Shown here: piece after piece, positions 25,911 through 34,901 of the stretch
Position numbering within the stretch: position 1 is the first letter of the stretch
How the letters are laid out: every line of letters begins with the position of its first letter
NCBI GenBank assembly: GCA_012728275.1
Contig: JAAYFK010000052.1
Span: 42,202 to 106,201, forward strand
Reading direction: 5' to 3'
Length of the DNA stretch: 64,000 nt
Origin: Clostridiaceae bacterium
GTDB lineage: Bacteria; Bacillota; Clostridia; Saccharofermentanales; Saccharofermentanaceae
Notes under the pieces: generated by a model
What the model was told of the DNA's origin: nothing
Databases searched by the model: none
Seen by the model: the letters and a program-made list of their open reading frames with translations, nothing else
Position numbers and translations under genes: made by a program

Positions 25911-27029
25911 TTATTCTTCACGAATCATAGCGCCACAGCAATTAACGAATTGAGCCAATTCGAAATCCTTAGGGCCAGAAACCGTACTTAGTGTGTTCAA
26001 CCTATCAACCTGGGTACCAAGTTGGAAAGAAAGCTCTTTGTCAATTTTCTTGTAATCAGCTCCCGAACCGTATACAAAACATGTGCTAATACTGTCAATC
26101 CTATATTTTGAGATTGAGAACTGCGCTGTACGTGAAATAGCATCAGTAAGTCGCTTAAAATAGGCCTTAACAGCACTTGCAAGTGATGGAGAATCTGCAA
26201 TCGACTCATGCCAAACATCTATGTCATCGATAGGAACAAATAAATCAGATTCAGTCTTAGTTATATTCAATCTTCTTGCCAAAGAGGACTGTCTATCACC
26301 ACCACCTTGAAGCTTCTTAACAGACTCGGCAACCTGTCGAATATTACCATGACCAAACTGCATTCTCTTTGATAGTACTGGAAAACCCTTGTCAAGAACA
26401 GTAATGGTGGTTGTTTTTGCAGACAACTCGATTAGCAACAAAGTAGAATTCGCAACGTTTGTTGAACCATTTATCATGCCACTAGAGAACAACTTGCGAA
26501 TAGCATTAGGATTACAATCAAGAGCAACTGGTATAAGGTCTGCGTTCTTCATAAAATCTCTGAAGTCAGTTACAACATCTACTGGCATAGCAGTAGCTCT
26601 AACCTTAAACTTCTCAACTCGCGTCTCTTCGTCAATAGTCTTTCCATAGATTAAATAGTCAACTACCATATCGCGGCTTGTACCTTGACCAATAATTTCA
26701 TACTTAACCATATCCTTAAGTTGCTCCGGTTTAACCTTTGGTAGCTCAAGGTCACGAGTATGCAGGTAACCACCTTCAGTAGTAATAATCGCATTCTTAT
26801 TTGCTATATCTAATTTAGCAATAGCATGCTTCAACGCCATTACAATACCAAATGAATCAGCTATCTGACCATCATTGATTGTATCAGCTTCTAGTGGAAT
26901 GATTCCGAACTTCTCGATCATTACAACTCCCGTCTTAGGATTATATCCTCCAACAGCAAGCTTAAGATTTGAACTAGAGGTATCGATTACTAAATTCTGT
27001 GTATTTCTTCCAAATGTAGAAAAATCCAT
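25911..27029 (-). CDS. pilM: Type IV pilus assembly protein PilM
   Basis: A 372-residue actin-like cytoplasmic protein. It has the PilM start LVIDTSSSNLKLAVGG, TTEGGYLHTRDLELPKVKPE and KYEI, a phosphate-loop segment LLLIELSAKTTTITVLDKG and a later VYGSGADYKKIDKEL. PilM binds the N-terminal tail of PilN and connects the platform to the ATPase. It follows pilC by 17 nt. Confidence 0.88.
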   Translation of the reverse strand: MDFSTFGRNTQNLVIDTSSSNLKLAVGGYNPKTGVVMIEKFGIIPLEADTINDGQIADSFGIVMALKHAIAKLDIANKNAIITTEGGYLHTRDLELPKVKPEQLKDMVKYEIIGQGTSRDMVVDYLIYGKTIDEETRVEKFKVRATAMPVDVVTDFRDFMKNADLIPVALDCNPNAIRKLFSSGMINGSTNVANSTLLLIELSAKTTTITVLDKGFPVLSKRMQFGHGNIRQVAESVKKLQGGGDRQSSLARRLNITKTESDLFVPIDDIDVWHESIADSPSLASAVKAYFKRLTDAISRTAQFSISKYRIDSISTCFVYGSGADYKKIDKELSFQLGTQVDRLNTLSTVSGPKDFELAQFVNCCGAMIREE

Positions 27030-27046
27030 TCTTATCTCCTTTCAAA

Positions 27047-28258
27047 TTATATGTTAATAAAGGAAGCCATGTTGAGAATAGGCATTGCAACAGCACCAAC
27101 GACTAGCAATACTACAACAGCCATGATTACTATCATTACTGGCTCGAGAGCTGTTGTCATCTTCTGAGTAGCAGAGTCAGCCTCATCCTCGAAGTAATCA
27201 GCAGCCTTATCAAGAATAGTATCCAAAGTACCTGATTCCTCACCAATCGCGGTCATAGCATAAATCATTGGAGGAAACTCAGTAATTGGACGGATAGACT
27301 TTGAAAGTGTAGATCCTTTTCGAATCTCTATTCTTGCATCATACAATTTCTTCTCAAGAATCTTATTGTCCAAAGTTGCACCGGTTATTTCTACCGCCTG
27401 AAGAACAGAAATACCACTTCTTAGTAGGGTAGACACCGTACGAGTAAATCTAGCAGCAGCATTCATACGTGTTGCTTTTCCGATAATCGGAGCCTTTAGC
27501 ATAATTTTCGCCCATATCAATGATCCGTTATCGGACTTCTTCCAAGTTTGGAATGAATATACGATAGCACCACCAATAAGAGCTACTAACCACCAGAACT
27601 CTACCAATCCATTACTCATTCCCATGACAAACATTGTCAAAGCTGGCAATTCTCCTCCAAGATCTTTGATCGTCTCACCAATACCTGGAACAACAAATGT
27701 TAACAGGCCAACCGTAACTAACAATGTAACGGCAGCAAGAATCTTAGGATATATCAACGCGGACGATACTCTGTTCTTCATTTTGCTATCCTTAGCAAAG
27801 TGGTCAGCCAGTCTTGCTGTTACCTCATCTAATTTACCTGCCTCTTCTCCTGCTGCAACCATGCTAATCATAATTGAAGGTAGATATTCACTCTGCTCTC
27901 TAAAAGCCTCAGTAAGTGTTTTACCAGACTGTATGGATTCATAAATCGCACCAACACACCTCTTCGCATTCTTGGTTTCAACCTGCTGATATAACATATC
28001 TAACGCACGAATTACCGTAATACCTGCAGCGAGAAGTGATGATAGCTGACGCGAAATAATAACTAATTCCTTCGTCTTCAGCTTTTTGCTTCCAATTTCC
28101 ATGGTTAAAATACTTGGACCAGTATCTGTTTCAAGGGATGCCACAAATTTGCCATCAGCCTTCAGCAGACGAGCAGCGTCACCCTTTGAACCAGCTTCTA
28201 TAGTGCCACTTGACTCTTTGCCTTTGGCATCTACGACCTGATATCTAAATTTAGACAT
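27047..28258 (-). CDS. pilC: Type IV pilus platform protein PilC (GspF family)
   Basis: A 403-residue integral membrane platform protein with two GspF domains. Each starts with a helical bundle (SRQLSSLLAAGITVIRALD and ARFTRTVSTLLRSGISVLQA) and carries the Gly-Glu motif (AAGEEAGKLDE and AIGEESGTLD). An N-terminal FRYQVVDAKGKESSGTIEA segment is typical of PilC/PulF. It couples ATPase rotation to pilin insertion. It lies 27 nt after pilT. Confidence 0.93.
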   Translation of the reverse strand: MSKFRYQVVDAKGKESSGTIEAGSKGDAARLLKADGKFVASLETDTGPSILTMEIGSKKLKTKELVIISRQLSSLLAAGITVIRALDMLYQQVETKNAKRCVGAIYESIQSGKTLTEAFREQSEYLPSIMISMVAAGEEAGKLDEVTARLADHFAKDSKMKNRVSSALIYPKILAAVTLLVTVGLLTFVVPGIGETIKDLGGELPALTMFVMGMSNGLVEFWWLVALIGGAIVYSFQTWKKSDNGSLIWAKIMLKAPIIGKATRMNAAARFTRTVSTLLRSGISVLQAVEITGATLDNKILEKKLYDARIEIRKGSTLSKSIRPITEFPPMIYAMTAIGEESGTLDTILDKAADYFEDEADSATQKMTTALEPVMIVIMAVVVLLVVGAVAMPILNMASFINI

Positions 28259-28285
28259 AAACGTTTCCTCCTAACTCAAACGATA

Positions 28286-29398
28286 TTAGAAATCAATATC
28301 AGAGAACAACGGACTAAGAACTGAAGTTCCAGTGTTACCCATATATCTCTTCAAATCATCAGGGAAACGGCATTTCGTAATAGCAACTTCCCTAGATATG
28401 ATATCTCTCTTAACTAACTCAGCAAGATAAAAGTCCAACGGACACATTCCCTGTTGAATAGCAGTAGCCATAACACTATCAATCTGGTAAGCCTTACCCT
28501 CACGAATGTTGTTACGTATAGCATCATTAGCAATCATTATTTCAAACGCTGCGCATCTGCCTCCAGTTATTTTAGGAACAAGAGTCTGAGATATAACAGC
28601 AATAAGTACTGTACCAAGCTGTATTCTTACCTGATCTTGCTGATGTGGAGGGAATACGTCAATAATACGGTTAATCGTATCCGCTGCACCAGATGTATGC
28701 AATGTAGAAAGTACCAAGTGACCTGTCTCAGAAGCAGTGATTGCTGTACTGATTGTATCTAGGTCACGCATCTCTCCTACTAGGATAATATCTGGATCCT
28801 CACGAAGAGCAGATCTAAGCGCATTAGCAAAAGATAGTGTATCCTCATGAATTTCTCTTTGGTTAATCATTGCCTCTCCATGCTGATGAAGATACTCGAT
28901 AGGCTCCTCAAGAGTAAGAATATGACATTTCTTAACACTGTTGATATGACCAATCATTGCGGCTAGAGTAGTAGACTTACCAGAACCCGTAGGACCTGTT
29001 ACAAGAATAAGTCCTCGAGGTTTCATAGCCAACGTCTTAAAGATAGTCGGCAGTCCTAACTTCTCACAAGTTGGTATCTCATTAGTAATAGTTCTAGCAG
29101 CTAATGCGAAAGAACCACGCTGCTTAAAAATGTTACATCTAAAACGGCTATAATCCTTAACGACATAAGAGAAATCAATTTCTCCTCTCTCATTAAGATA
29201 TTGCTGTCTTGATTTATCAATCATTGACTTGCACAAGAACTCAGTATCCGCTTGAGTAAGTACCTGATTGCTTAATGGCATCAACTCACCATTAATTCGA
29301 ATCATAGGAGGAAGTCCAACAGTAATATGGGTATCAGACGCTTGACGTCTCACCGCTTCTGTTAGAATTGCCTCCATTGTAAGTGTAAATTCTTCCAC
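28286..29398 (-). CDS. pilT: Twitching motility retraction ATPase PilT
   Basis: A 370-residue secretion ATPase of the PilT branch. Elements in order: ASDTHITVGLPPMIRINGEL, Walker A VTGPTGSGKSTTLAAMI, Asp box TLEEPIEYLHQH, Walker B DPDIILVGEMRDLDT and His box HLVLSTLHTSGA. It powers pilus retraction. The start is a GTG at 29398, preceded by a perfect AGGAGG site; a longer in-frame reading from an upstream ATG overlaps the pilB stop and lacks a ribosome site. Its presence predicts retractable pili, so twitching or DNA uptake. Confidence 0.93.
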   Translation of the reverse strand: MEEFTLTMEAILTEAVRRQASDTHITVGLPPMIRINGELMPLSNQVLTQADTEFLCKSMIDKSRQQYLNERGEIDFSYVVKDYSRFRCNIFKQRGSFALAARTITNEIPTCEKLGLPTIFKTLAMKPRGLILVTGPTGSGKSTTLAAMIGHINSVKKCHILTLEEPIEYLHQHGEAMINQREIHEDTLSFANALRSALREDPDIILVGEMRDLDTISTAITASETGHLVLSTLHTSGAADTINRIIDVFPPHQQDQVRIQLGTVLIAVISQTLVPKITGGRCAAFEIMIANDAIRNNIREGKAYQIDSVMATAIQQGMCPLDFYLAELVKRDIISREVAITKCRFPDDLKRYMGNTGTSVLSPLFSDIDF

Positions 29399-29424
29399 TT
29401 CTTTACCTCCTAAAATGCCAAATA

Positions 29425-31089
29425 TCAATCAATAGAATATGCTACACGCTTAAGTTCGTCCATAGTAGTAATGCCTTCTAGAACCAGTTCAGCAGCTGAA
29501 TCCTTAAGCATTTGTGTGCCTTCCTCAACAGCAAGTTTTCTCATATCATCTTCAGAAGCGCGTCTCTCCAAAAGCGCCTTCATCTTTCTCGAAATAATTA
29601 CAATTTCATGAATAGCTATTCGGCCTTTATAACCTGAACCATTGCAATCAGTACAACCTTCACCTTTATACAACTTCTGTCCGGGCTCTAGTTTGATTAG
29701 TGTCATCTCGCTCTCATCAGGATCATATGACTTACGGCAACTTGTGCATATTCTACGCACAAGTCTTTGAGATACGACACCAACCAGTGCCGATGATACC
29801 ATGTATGGTTCAAGTCCCATATCAATTAATCGGTTAATAGAAGATACAGCATCATTTGTATGGATAGTACTGAATACTAAGTGTCCTGTGATAGCAGCTC
29901 TCATTGCAATTTCTGCAGTTTCACCATCACGAATCTCTCCTACGAGTACAATATCAGGGTCCTGACGCAGTACAGAACGAAGACCACTAGCGAATGTCAT
30001 TCCAGCCTTAACATTTACCTGAACCTGATTGAGTCCAGGAATTTGAATTTCGACTGGGTCCTCTATGGTAATGATATTTGTATCAGGACTATTTTTCTCA
30101 GCTAGTAATGTGTAAAGCGTGGTTGTTTTACCGGATCCTGTAGGACCTGAAATCAAACAAATTCCTTGGGGTACCTGAACAATCTTATTAATCAATTCGT
30201 TATTATGTTCGTTTATACCTAGATATTTTCGGTTCAAATTACCGTCGTTCTTAGCCAAAATACGAATAACCGTCTTCTCACCATGAATTGTAGGAAGAAT
30301 AGATACACGCATGTCAACAGGCTGTCCATTGATGTCTGTTTGAATACGACCGTCCTGAGGAATACGCTTCTCAGCAATGTTCATTCCACCTAGAATCTTA
30401 ATTCTCGTTACAATAGCATCTCGTGCAGATATAGGATTACTCATAATCTCTTGCATGACACCATCAATACGGATTCTAACTCTAACTCTATCTTCCATCG
30501 GTTCGATATGAATATCGGAAGATCCTGCTCGAATAGCATAATCAATCATCGAGTTAACAAGCTTAACAACCGGGGCACTGTTAACTGCCTCAGCAACATC
30601 AGCACTGAGTCCCTCAATAACTGCACCTACGTCTTCAGATAATTCCTGAGCTGCCTGAGCTGCTTGCTCTTTACCATAACTAACACGAATTGCATCAACA
30701 ATACCCGTATGAGTAGCAAGCATAGGAGTACATTCATATCCTGTACGGAATTGAACGTCATCTTGAATGAACATATTAAGCGGATCATCTAGTGCGATAA
30801 TTAGCTTCTCTTCATCAAAACCAACAGGTATAACGAGATTATCAATACAGAACTTCTCGTCAAGAAGAGCTGTAGCCTTAGGGTCTACTTCAATGTTTGA
30901 CAAATCAATAATTGGGTAATTGTATTGACTAGAAACAGCACGCAAAACGTCAAACTCAGACATCAGACCCATCTCGGTGATTACCTCACCAAGTCTCTTG
31001 CCAGTGTCTTTCTGTGCGCTTAGTGCCTCAGCCAATTCGGCAGCTGTTAAGAAACCGCTTTCAATAAGAATGTCTCCCAGCCTTTTCAT
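29425..31089 (-). CDS. pilB: Type IV pilus extension ATPase PilB
   Basis: A 554-residue assembly ATPase. The N-terminal MshEN domain (LGDILIESGFLTAAELAEAL, KRLGEVITEMGLM) is a known c-di-GMP-binding fold. Then come SSDIHIEPMEDRVRVRIRID, Walker A ISGPTGSGKTTTLYTLL, Walker B DPDIVLVGEIRDGETAE, the His box and a zinc-binding Cys4 (CTSCRKSY and CTDCNGSG). It polymerises pilins. The start is set at the second of two consecutive ATGs, with better spacing from AAGGGGG. It is the first gene of the pilB-T-C-M-N-O operon. Confidence 0.94.
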   Translation of the reverse strand: MKRLGDILIESGFLTAAELAEALSAQKDTGKRLGEVITEMGLMSEFDVLRAVSSQYNYPIIDLSNIEVDPKATALLDEKFCIDNLVIPVGFDEEKLIIALDDPLNMFIQDDVQFRTGYECTPMLATHTGIVDAIRVSYGKEQAAQAAQELSEDVGAVIEGLSADVAEAVNSAPVVKLVNSMIDYAIRAGSSDIHIEPMEDRVRVRIRIDGVMQEIMSNPISARDAIVTRIKILGGMNIAEKRIPQDGRIQTDINGQPVDMRVSILPTIHGEKTVIRILAKNDGNLNRKYLGINEHNNELINKIVQVPQGICLISGPTGSGKTTTLYTLLAEKNSPDTNIITIEDPVEIQIPGLNQVQVNVKAGMTFASGLRSVLRQDPDIVLVGEIRDGETAEIAMRAAITGHLVFSTIHTNDAVSSINRLIDMGLEPYMVSSALVGVVSQRLVRRICTSCRKSYDPDESEMTLIKLEPGQKLYKGEGCTDCNGSGYKGRIAIHEIVIISRKMKALLERRASEDDMRKLAVEEGTQMLKDSAAELVLEGITTMDELKRVAYSID

Positions 31090-31388
31090 CATATCCCCCT
31101 TTTGAAACCATACCGGTTATAGCATAAGGATATACCAAAGAGCCTAAAACTATAATGCATAGACATGTTGATTATGTTACGTTACAGTGCATTTTGTGCA
31201 CGATGAACGTACCCCCGACTGATATATCCCTAAGACTATACAACAAAGCCTAAAATAATACAAGTTTTTTTATGTATTCGATTTTAATGTAGCGTTTGAT
31301 TTTTTCGAATTCTGAATGACATATTTTTTTGTTCAAAATTCCTGATTAATAGTGTATATTTATTGGGTACTATTAAGGAGGAACTCGT
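31090..31388. other. Divergent regulatory region between pilB and pilD
   Basis: About 299 nt without a gene. Towards pilB the best signal is an extended -10 TGCTATAAC (minus, 31116-31124) lacking a good -35. Towards pilD, TTCAAA (31332-31337), 17 nt, TATATT (31355-31360) is plausible. An inverted repeat GTGCA-TTTTG-TGCAC lies at about 31187-31201. I looked for a c-di-GMP riboswitch and saw no convincing match on either strand. Confidence 0.4.
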
Positions 31389-32234
31389 GTGAATTACTCT
31401 GATTTATTTTTTATTATGTTTGTTACTTCTTCGACTATGTTTGGAATAGTATTTGGAAGTTTCTTAAATGTAGTTATTTATAGGATACCTGCATCGAAGA
31501 CAATAGTTAAGGGACACTCGATGTGCATGACGTGCGGTCACACTTTGGGGGTGTTAGATTTGGTACCAATACTAAGCTGGCTCTTTTTAGGTGGTAAGTG
31601 CAGATATTGCAAGGCCCCTATTGCTTCAAGATATTGTAAGATAGAGTGCTTCACTGGACTATGTTTTCTTCTGACTGCTCTTAACCATCGTGAGATTACA
31701 GAGCTTCTATTACAAGGTTCGAATAAGTTTTTGGTTCCGCAGTTTGCAATGTATTGCACCTTCCTGTTGATGATATGTTGTGTCATATCCGTGATGATGA
31801 TTTTTTATGATACTCGAAAAGCATATCTTCAATTTCCTCTTATTATTTTGATTAGTCGTGCTTTAGTTGTTCTAATCTACGGTATCTATGTAGGTAACAT
31901 TACGCTAGCTTTATATAGCATAGCGATATTCATTATTATGTCTGTAGCATTTATTGCTATACCCTATATTGTAATAAGACTTGTGAAAGCGAATTATAGC
32001 AAAGTGGATTTCTTGTTTGATTTTGCAATGGGTACTGCATTAACATTTGTATCTCAATATGCATACGTCAATAAGTTTGAAAAGATTTATACTTTCATTC
32101 CTTTGTTGACTTTCTACACTATTGTGCGATTGTTAACTAAAGATAAGAAATATGAGAAGTACATGGGAATCTTGTGTGCTAGCATTATTGTCTTATTGCT
32201 AGCATCGAGTATTATATTAATGTATATATATTAA
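31389..32234 (+). CDS. pilD: Prepilin peptidase
   Basis: A 281-residue membrane aspartic peptidase (PilD/GspO/ComC family) that removes prepilin leaders and may N-methylate the new end. Seen are FGSFLNVVIYRIP, the paired Cys motifs CMTC and CRYC (46/49 and 71/74) around VLDLVPILSWL, and the first catalytic Asp at 141 (FYDTRKAYLQFP). The second motif is degenerate: SKVD at 204-207 replaces GxGD, though Asp207 and the Gly eight residues later remain. It starts at a GTG seven nt from AAGGAGG and is the first gene of a five-gene plus-strand operon. Confidence 0.9.
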   Translation: MNYSDLFFIMFVTSSTMFGIVFGSFLNVVIYRIPASKTIVKGHSMCMTCGHTLGVLDLVPILSWLFLGGKCRYCKAPIASRYCKIECFTGLCFLLTALNHREITELLLQGSNKFLVPQFAMYCTFLLMICCVISVMMIFYDTRKAYLQFPLIILISRALVVLIYGIYVGNITLALYSIAIFIIMSVAFIAIPYIVIRLVKANYSKVDFLFDFAMGTALTFVSQYAYVNKFEKIYTFIPLLTFYTIVRLLTKDKKYEKYMGILCASIIVLLLASSIILMYIY

Positions 32235-32246
32235 TTGGAGGTTTTT

Positions 32247-32972
32247 ATGTCTGGTCATTCCAAATGGAGTAATATAAAACGTAAGAAGGAAGCTTCGGAT
32301 TCAGCAAAGGGTGCAATATTTACTAAAGTTGCAAAGGAAATTGCCGTTGCTGTTAAGGCCGGTGGTGCAGATCCTGAGTCCAATTCACGTCTCAAAGACA
32401 TCATAGCGAAGGCTAAGTCTGCAAATATGCCTAATGACAATATTAATCGCGCAATAAAGAAAGCGGCTGGTGCAGGCGAAGGTGATGATTACGAAGAAAT
32501 CGTATATGAGGGTTACGGACCGGCAGGTGTTGCTGTAATGGTACGTACTTTAACTAATAATCGGAATAGAACGGCTGCAGATGTTCGTCATATTTTCGAC
32601 AAGTTTGGTGGAAATATGGGAGTATCCGGAAGCGTTGGATTCATGTTTGAGACTAAAGGTACTATTCTAATTAGTCCTGAAGATTTTGAGGATGAAGATC
32701 AAGTAATGATGGACGCTCTAGAATTTGGTGCCGATGATTTTGTTAGTGAAGAAGATTGTTATTGTATTACCACTTCACCCGATTCTTATTATAAGGTAAG
32801 AGATGGACTTGAAGGAAAGGGTTATACTTTTATTGACACTACGCTTGGCCCTGTTGCGACAACTACAGCCGAGGTTACCGACCCAATTGCTTGTGAGCAA
32901 CTAGATAAGATGCTTGATATGATGGATGATAACGAAGATATTCAAGAGGTCTACCATAACTGGGACAACTGA
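32247..32972 (+). CDS. yebC: YebC/PmpR-family protein
   Basis: A 241-residue TACO1/YebC-family protein: MSGHSKWSNIKRKKEASDSA at the start, FTKVAKEIAVAVKAGG, MPNDNINRAIKKAAGAG and the YEGYGPAGVAVMVRTLTNNRNRT-type core. YebC proteins have been described as transcription regulators and, more recently, as ribosome-associated factors that ease translation of proline stretches. The ATG at 32247 follows TTGGAGG; four codons upstream are not conserved. It lies 12 nt after pilD and 13 nt before the next gene. Confidence 0.95.
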   Translation: MSGHSKWSNIKRKKEASDSAKGAIFTKVAKEIAVAVKAGGADPESNSRLKDIIAKAKSANMPNDNINRAIKKAAGAGEGDDYEEIVYEGYGPAGVAVMVRTLTNNRNRTAADVRHIFDKFGGNMGVSGSVGFMFETKGTILISPEDFEDEDQVMMDALEFGADDFVSEEDCYCITTSPDSYYKVRDGLEGKGYTFIDTTLGPVATTTAEVTDPIACEQLDKMLDMMDDNEDIQEVYHNWDN

Positions 32973-32985
32973 TTAGTGAGGATTT

Positions 32986-34131
32986 ATGGCTCAGAAATTT
33001 GACTCAACTAATAGGAAGGGGAAGAGTTTTCCTTTTGGATCTGTTAGCGATAGTGTTGACAGTGCTGATGAGTTGGGTCTTTCTTCTGTCCAGAATTCTA
33101 CTGAAACAAGCCCTGTGACTCCTGCGAGACATGGAATTCTTATCCCGGAGTTAAGATCTACCATACGCAGATTTGAACGTGCTGGTGAGACAAGAAATCA
33201 TCGTCAGGACGACCAGCACAGTGTCGACAGAATCCTTTCATCAGAGGCTCTGACACGCGATGCTTTGTCTCATATTGGTATTGTTTCATTTGTTGGCCCT
33301 TCCGGTACTGGCAAGAGCACAAGAGCAATTCGCGTTGCGAAGGCTAATGATATTCACTATATTATTGATGATGGTCTTCTAATTAACGGAAGCAGGATTG
33401 TTGCTGGTACTTCGGCTAAGAAGGCTCCGACCAAGATGGAGTCTGTCAGGCAGGCTCTTTTTTCAGACCTTACCCGATCGGCAGTAATGAGAAGAGCCCT
33501 TGTAGAATCTAATCCTGCAACTTTAATGATTCTTGGAACCAGCGATTCTATGTTGCAAAAGATTTGTAATAATTTGTGGCTGAATCAACCTTCAATGTTG
33601 ATTACTATCGAAGACGTAAGTTCTGAAGAGGAGATTCGCGAAGCGCGAAATACTCGCTTATCTGAAGGAATGCATACAATTCCTGTTCCAAGCATGGAAA
33701 TTAAGCACGAATTCTCTGGATACTTCTCTGACCCTTTCAACAGACTTCGTCAGCGATTGGACAAAGAACGCGGTGTGTTACCTGTTGTTCCTGATACAGA
33801 AAGAACAGTAGTTCGCCCAACCTTCTCTTCACTTGGCTCATATTCGATATCTGATGAAGCTTTGATGGATTTGGTTAGACTTATTCTAAAGCGAGTAAAA
33901 GGTTTTGCAGAAGTTGTTTATCTTAAGTCTGAGAAAAGAACATACGGAGTTGTTATTAGTCTTGATATTGCTATTTACTACGGCCATGACGCTCAAGCTG
34001 TATTATCTCAAGCCCAAGAACGAATAGGAAGAGGTATCGAGGAGTACACATCTATTACTATTCTTTCAGTTAACGTACGCGCTTGCCGATTGTTGCATTC
34101 TCCTTCTGACAATATGAAAGAGGTAACTTAA
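32986..34131 (+). CDS. P-loop ATPase with C-terminal Asp23-like domain
   Basis: A 381-residue soluble protein with an unusual make-up. Residues 1-90 are polar and probably unstructured. A P-loop, FVGPSGTGKSTRAIRVAKA (Walker A 104-112), is followed by YIIDDGLL and LITIED as Walker B candidates. Residues about 284-370 resemble Asp23/Gls24 proteins: a helix with LVRLILKRVKGFAEV, two strands around GVVISLDIAIYYG, a helix QAVLSQAQERIGRGIEEYTS and the final strand SVNVRACRLL. Asp23 proteins associate with the envelope in Firmicutes. I know no named protein with this fusion. It is coupled to the next gene (TAATG). Confidence 0.7.
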   Translation: MAQKFDSTNRKGKSFPFGSVSDSVDSADELGLSSVQNSTETSPVTPARHGILIPELRSTIRRFERAGETRNHRQDDQHSVDRILSSEALTRDALSHIGIVSFVGPSGTGKSTRAIRVAKANDIHYIIDDGLLINGSRIVAGTSAKKAPTKMESVRQALFSDLTRSAVMRRALVESNPATLMILGTSDSMLQKICNNLWLNQPSMLITIEDVSSEEEIREARNTRLSEGMHTIPVPSMEIKHEFSGYFSDPFNRLRQRLDKERGVLPVVPDTERTVVRPTFSSLGSYSISDEALMDLVRLILKRVKGFAEVVYLKSEKRTYGVVISLDIAIYYGHDAQAVLSQAQERIGRGIEEYTSITILSVNVRACRLLHSPSDNMKEVT

Positions 34132-34901
34132 TGGAAAAAATCTATACAATTCCTGTAAATGACGCATACACTACTGAGTGCGATTGTCCAATATGTGTCT
34201 TAAAGAAGAAATCTGAGGAAGACTATATTAATTATTATCTTGGTCCATCACTAATGGAACCGGACACTAGAATGATCACAAACAGAACTGGATTTTGCCC
34301 GGATCATATGGGAATGTTAAATACAAGAGAAGCAAATCGACTCGGCTTAGGCCTTATGATTCATACCCATTTGATAGACATTCGTCAAGATGTGACAAAT
34401 ACTTTATCAAATTGTATTCCTAACAAGCGATCATTGCTTAAGGGTAAGTCAAATGAGTACAAGTCAAACCTCGTGTCTTTGGCTAATAGAATAGATGGTC
34501 GCGTTTCATTATGCCCTATATGCGACAAAATTGACTATTCTATGGAAAGATATATTGACGTTATACTTTGGCTTTTTGTACATGATCCGGATTTCAAGCA
34601 GAAATTTGCTAATGCAAAAAGTCATTGTTTACCGCACATTGCTATGTTGCTAAGAGGCGCAGCGTCGAAGCTTTCGCAGAATGAAGCAGTTGATTTTTTG
34701 ACTATTTTGTCATCCAGTCATAAGAAATCACTAGACGAATTGATAGCAGATGCTGAATGGTTTACATTAAAATTTGATTATAGAAATACAGATAAGCCAT
34801 GGGGTAATAGCAAGAATGCTATTCAGAGATCAATGAGATTTTTAAGCTCAGATAGGAGTGATTTTGATGAGCAAGCAAAGAAAAGAATCGACAGAAGTTA
34901 G
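34131..34901 (+). CDS. DUF6062-like protein with CxxC motifs
   Basis: A 256-residue cytoplasmic protein with a repeated pattern. CDCPICVLKKKSEEDYINYYL and a FCPDHMGML segment are mirrored by LCPICDKIDYSMERYIDVIL and KSHCLPHIAML. The paired Cys (and His) residues could bind zinc. This matches Clostridia proteins annotated DUF6062, of unknown function. It overlaps both neighbours, so it is probably made in fixed ratio with the ATPase/Asp23 protein. Confidence 0.7.
   Translation: MEKIYTIPVNDAYTTECDCPICVLKKKSEEDYINYYLGPSLMEPDTRMITNRTGFCPDHMGMLNTREANRLGLGLMIHTHLIDIRQDVTNTLSNCIPNKRSLLKGKSNEYKSNLVSLANRIDGRVSLCPICDKIDYSMERYIDVILWLFVHDPDFKQKFANAKSHCLPHIAMLLRGAASKLSQNEAVDFLTILSSSHKKSLDELIADAEWFTLKFDYRNTDKPWGNSKNAIQRSMRFLSSDRSDFDEQAKKRIDRS

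Noticed and set aside
31090..31388. c-di-GMP (GEMM) riboswitch between pilB and pilD
   Set aside because: Pilus genes of Clostridia often have one, but I could not find the conserved core and tetraloop-receptor sequences on either strand; only a short inverted repeat is present.
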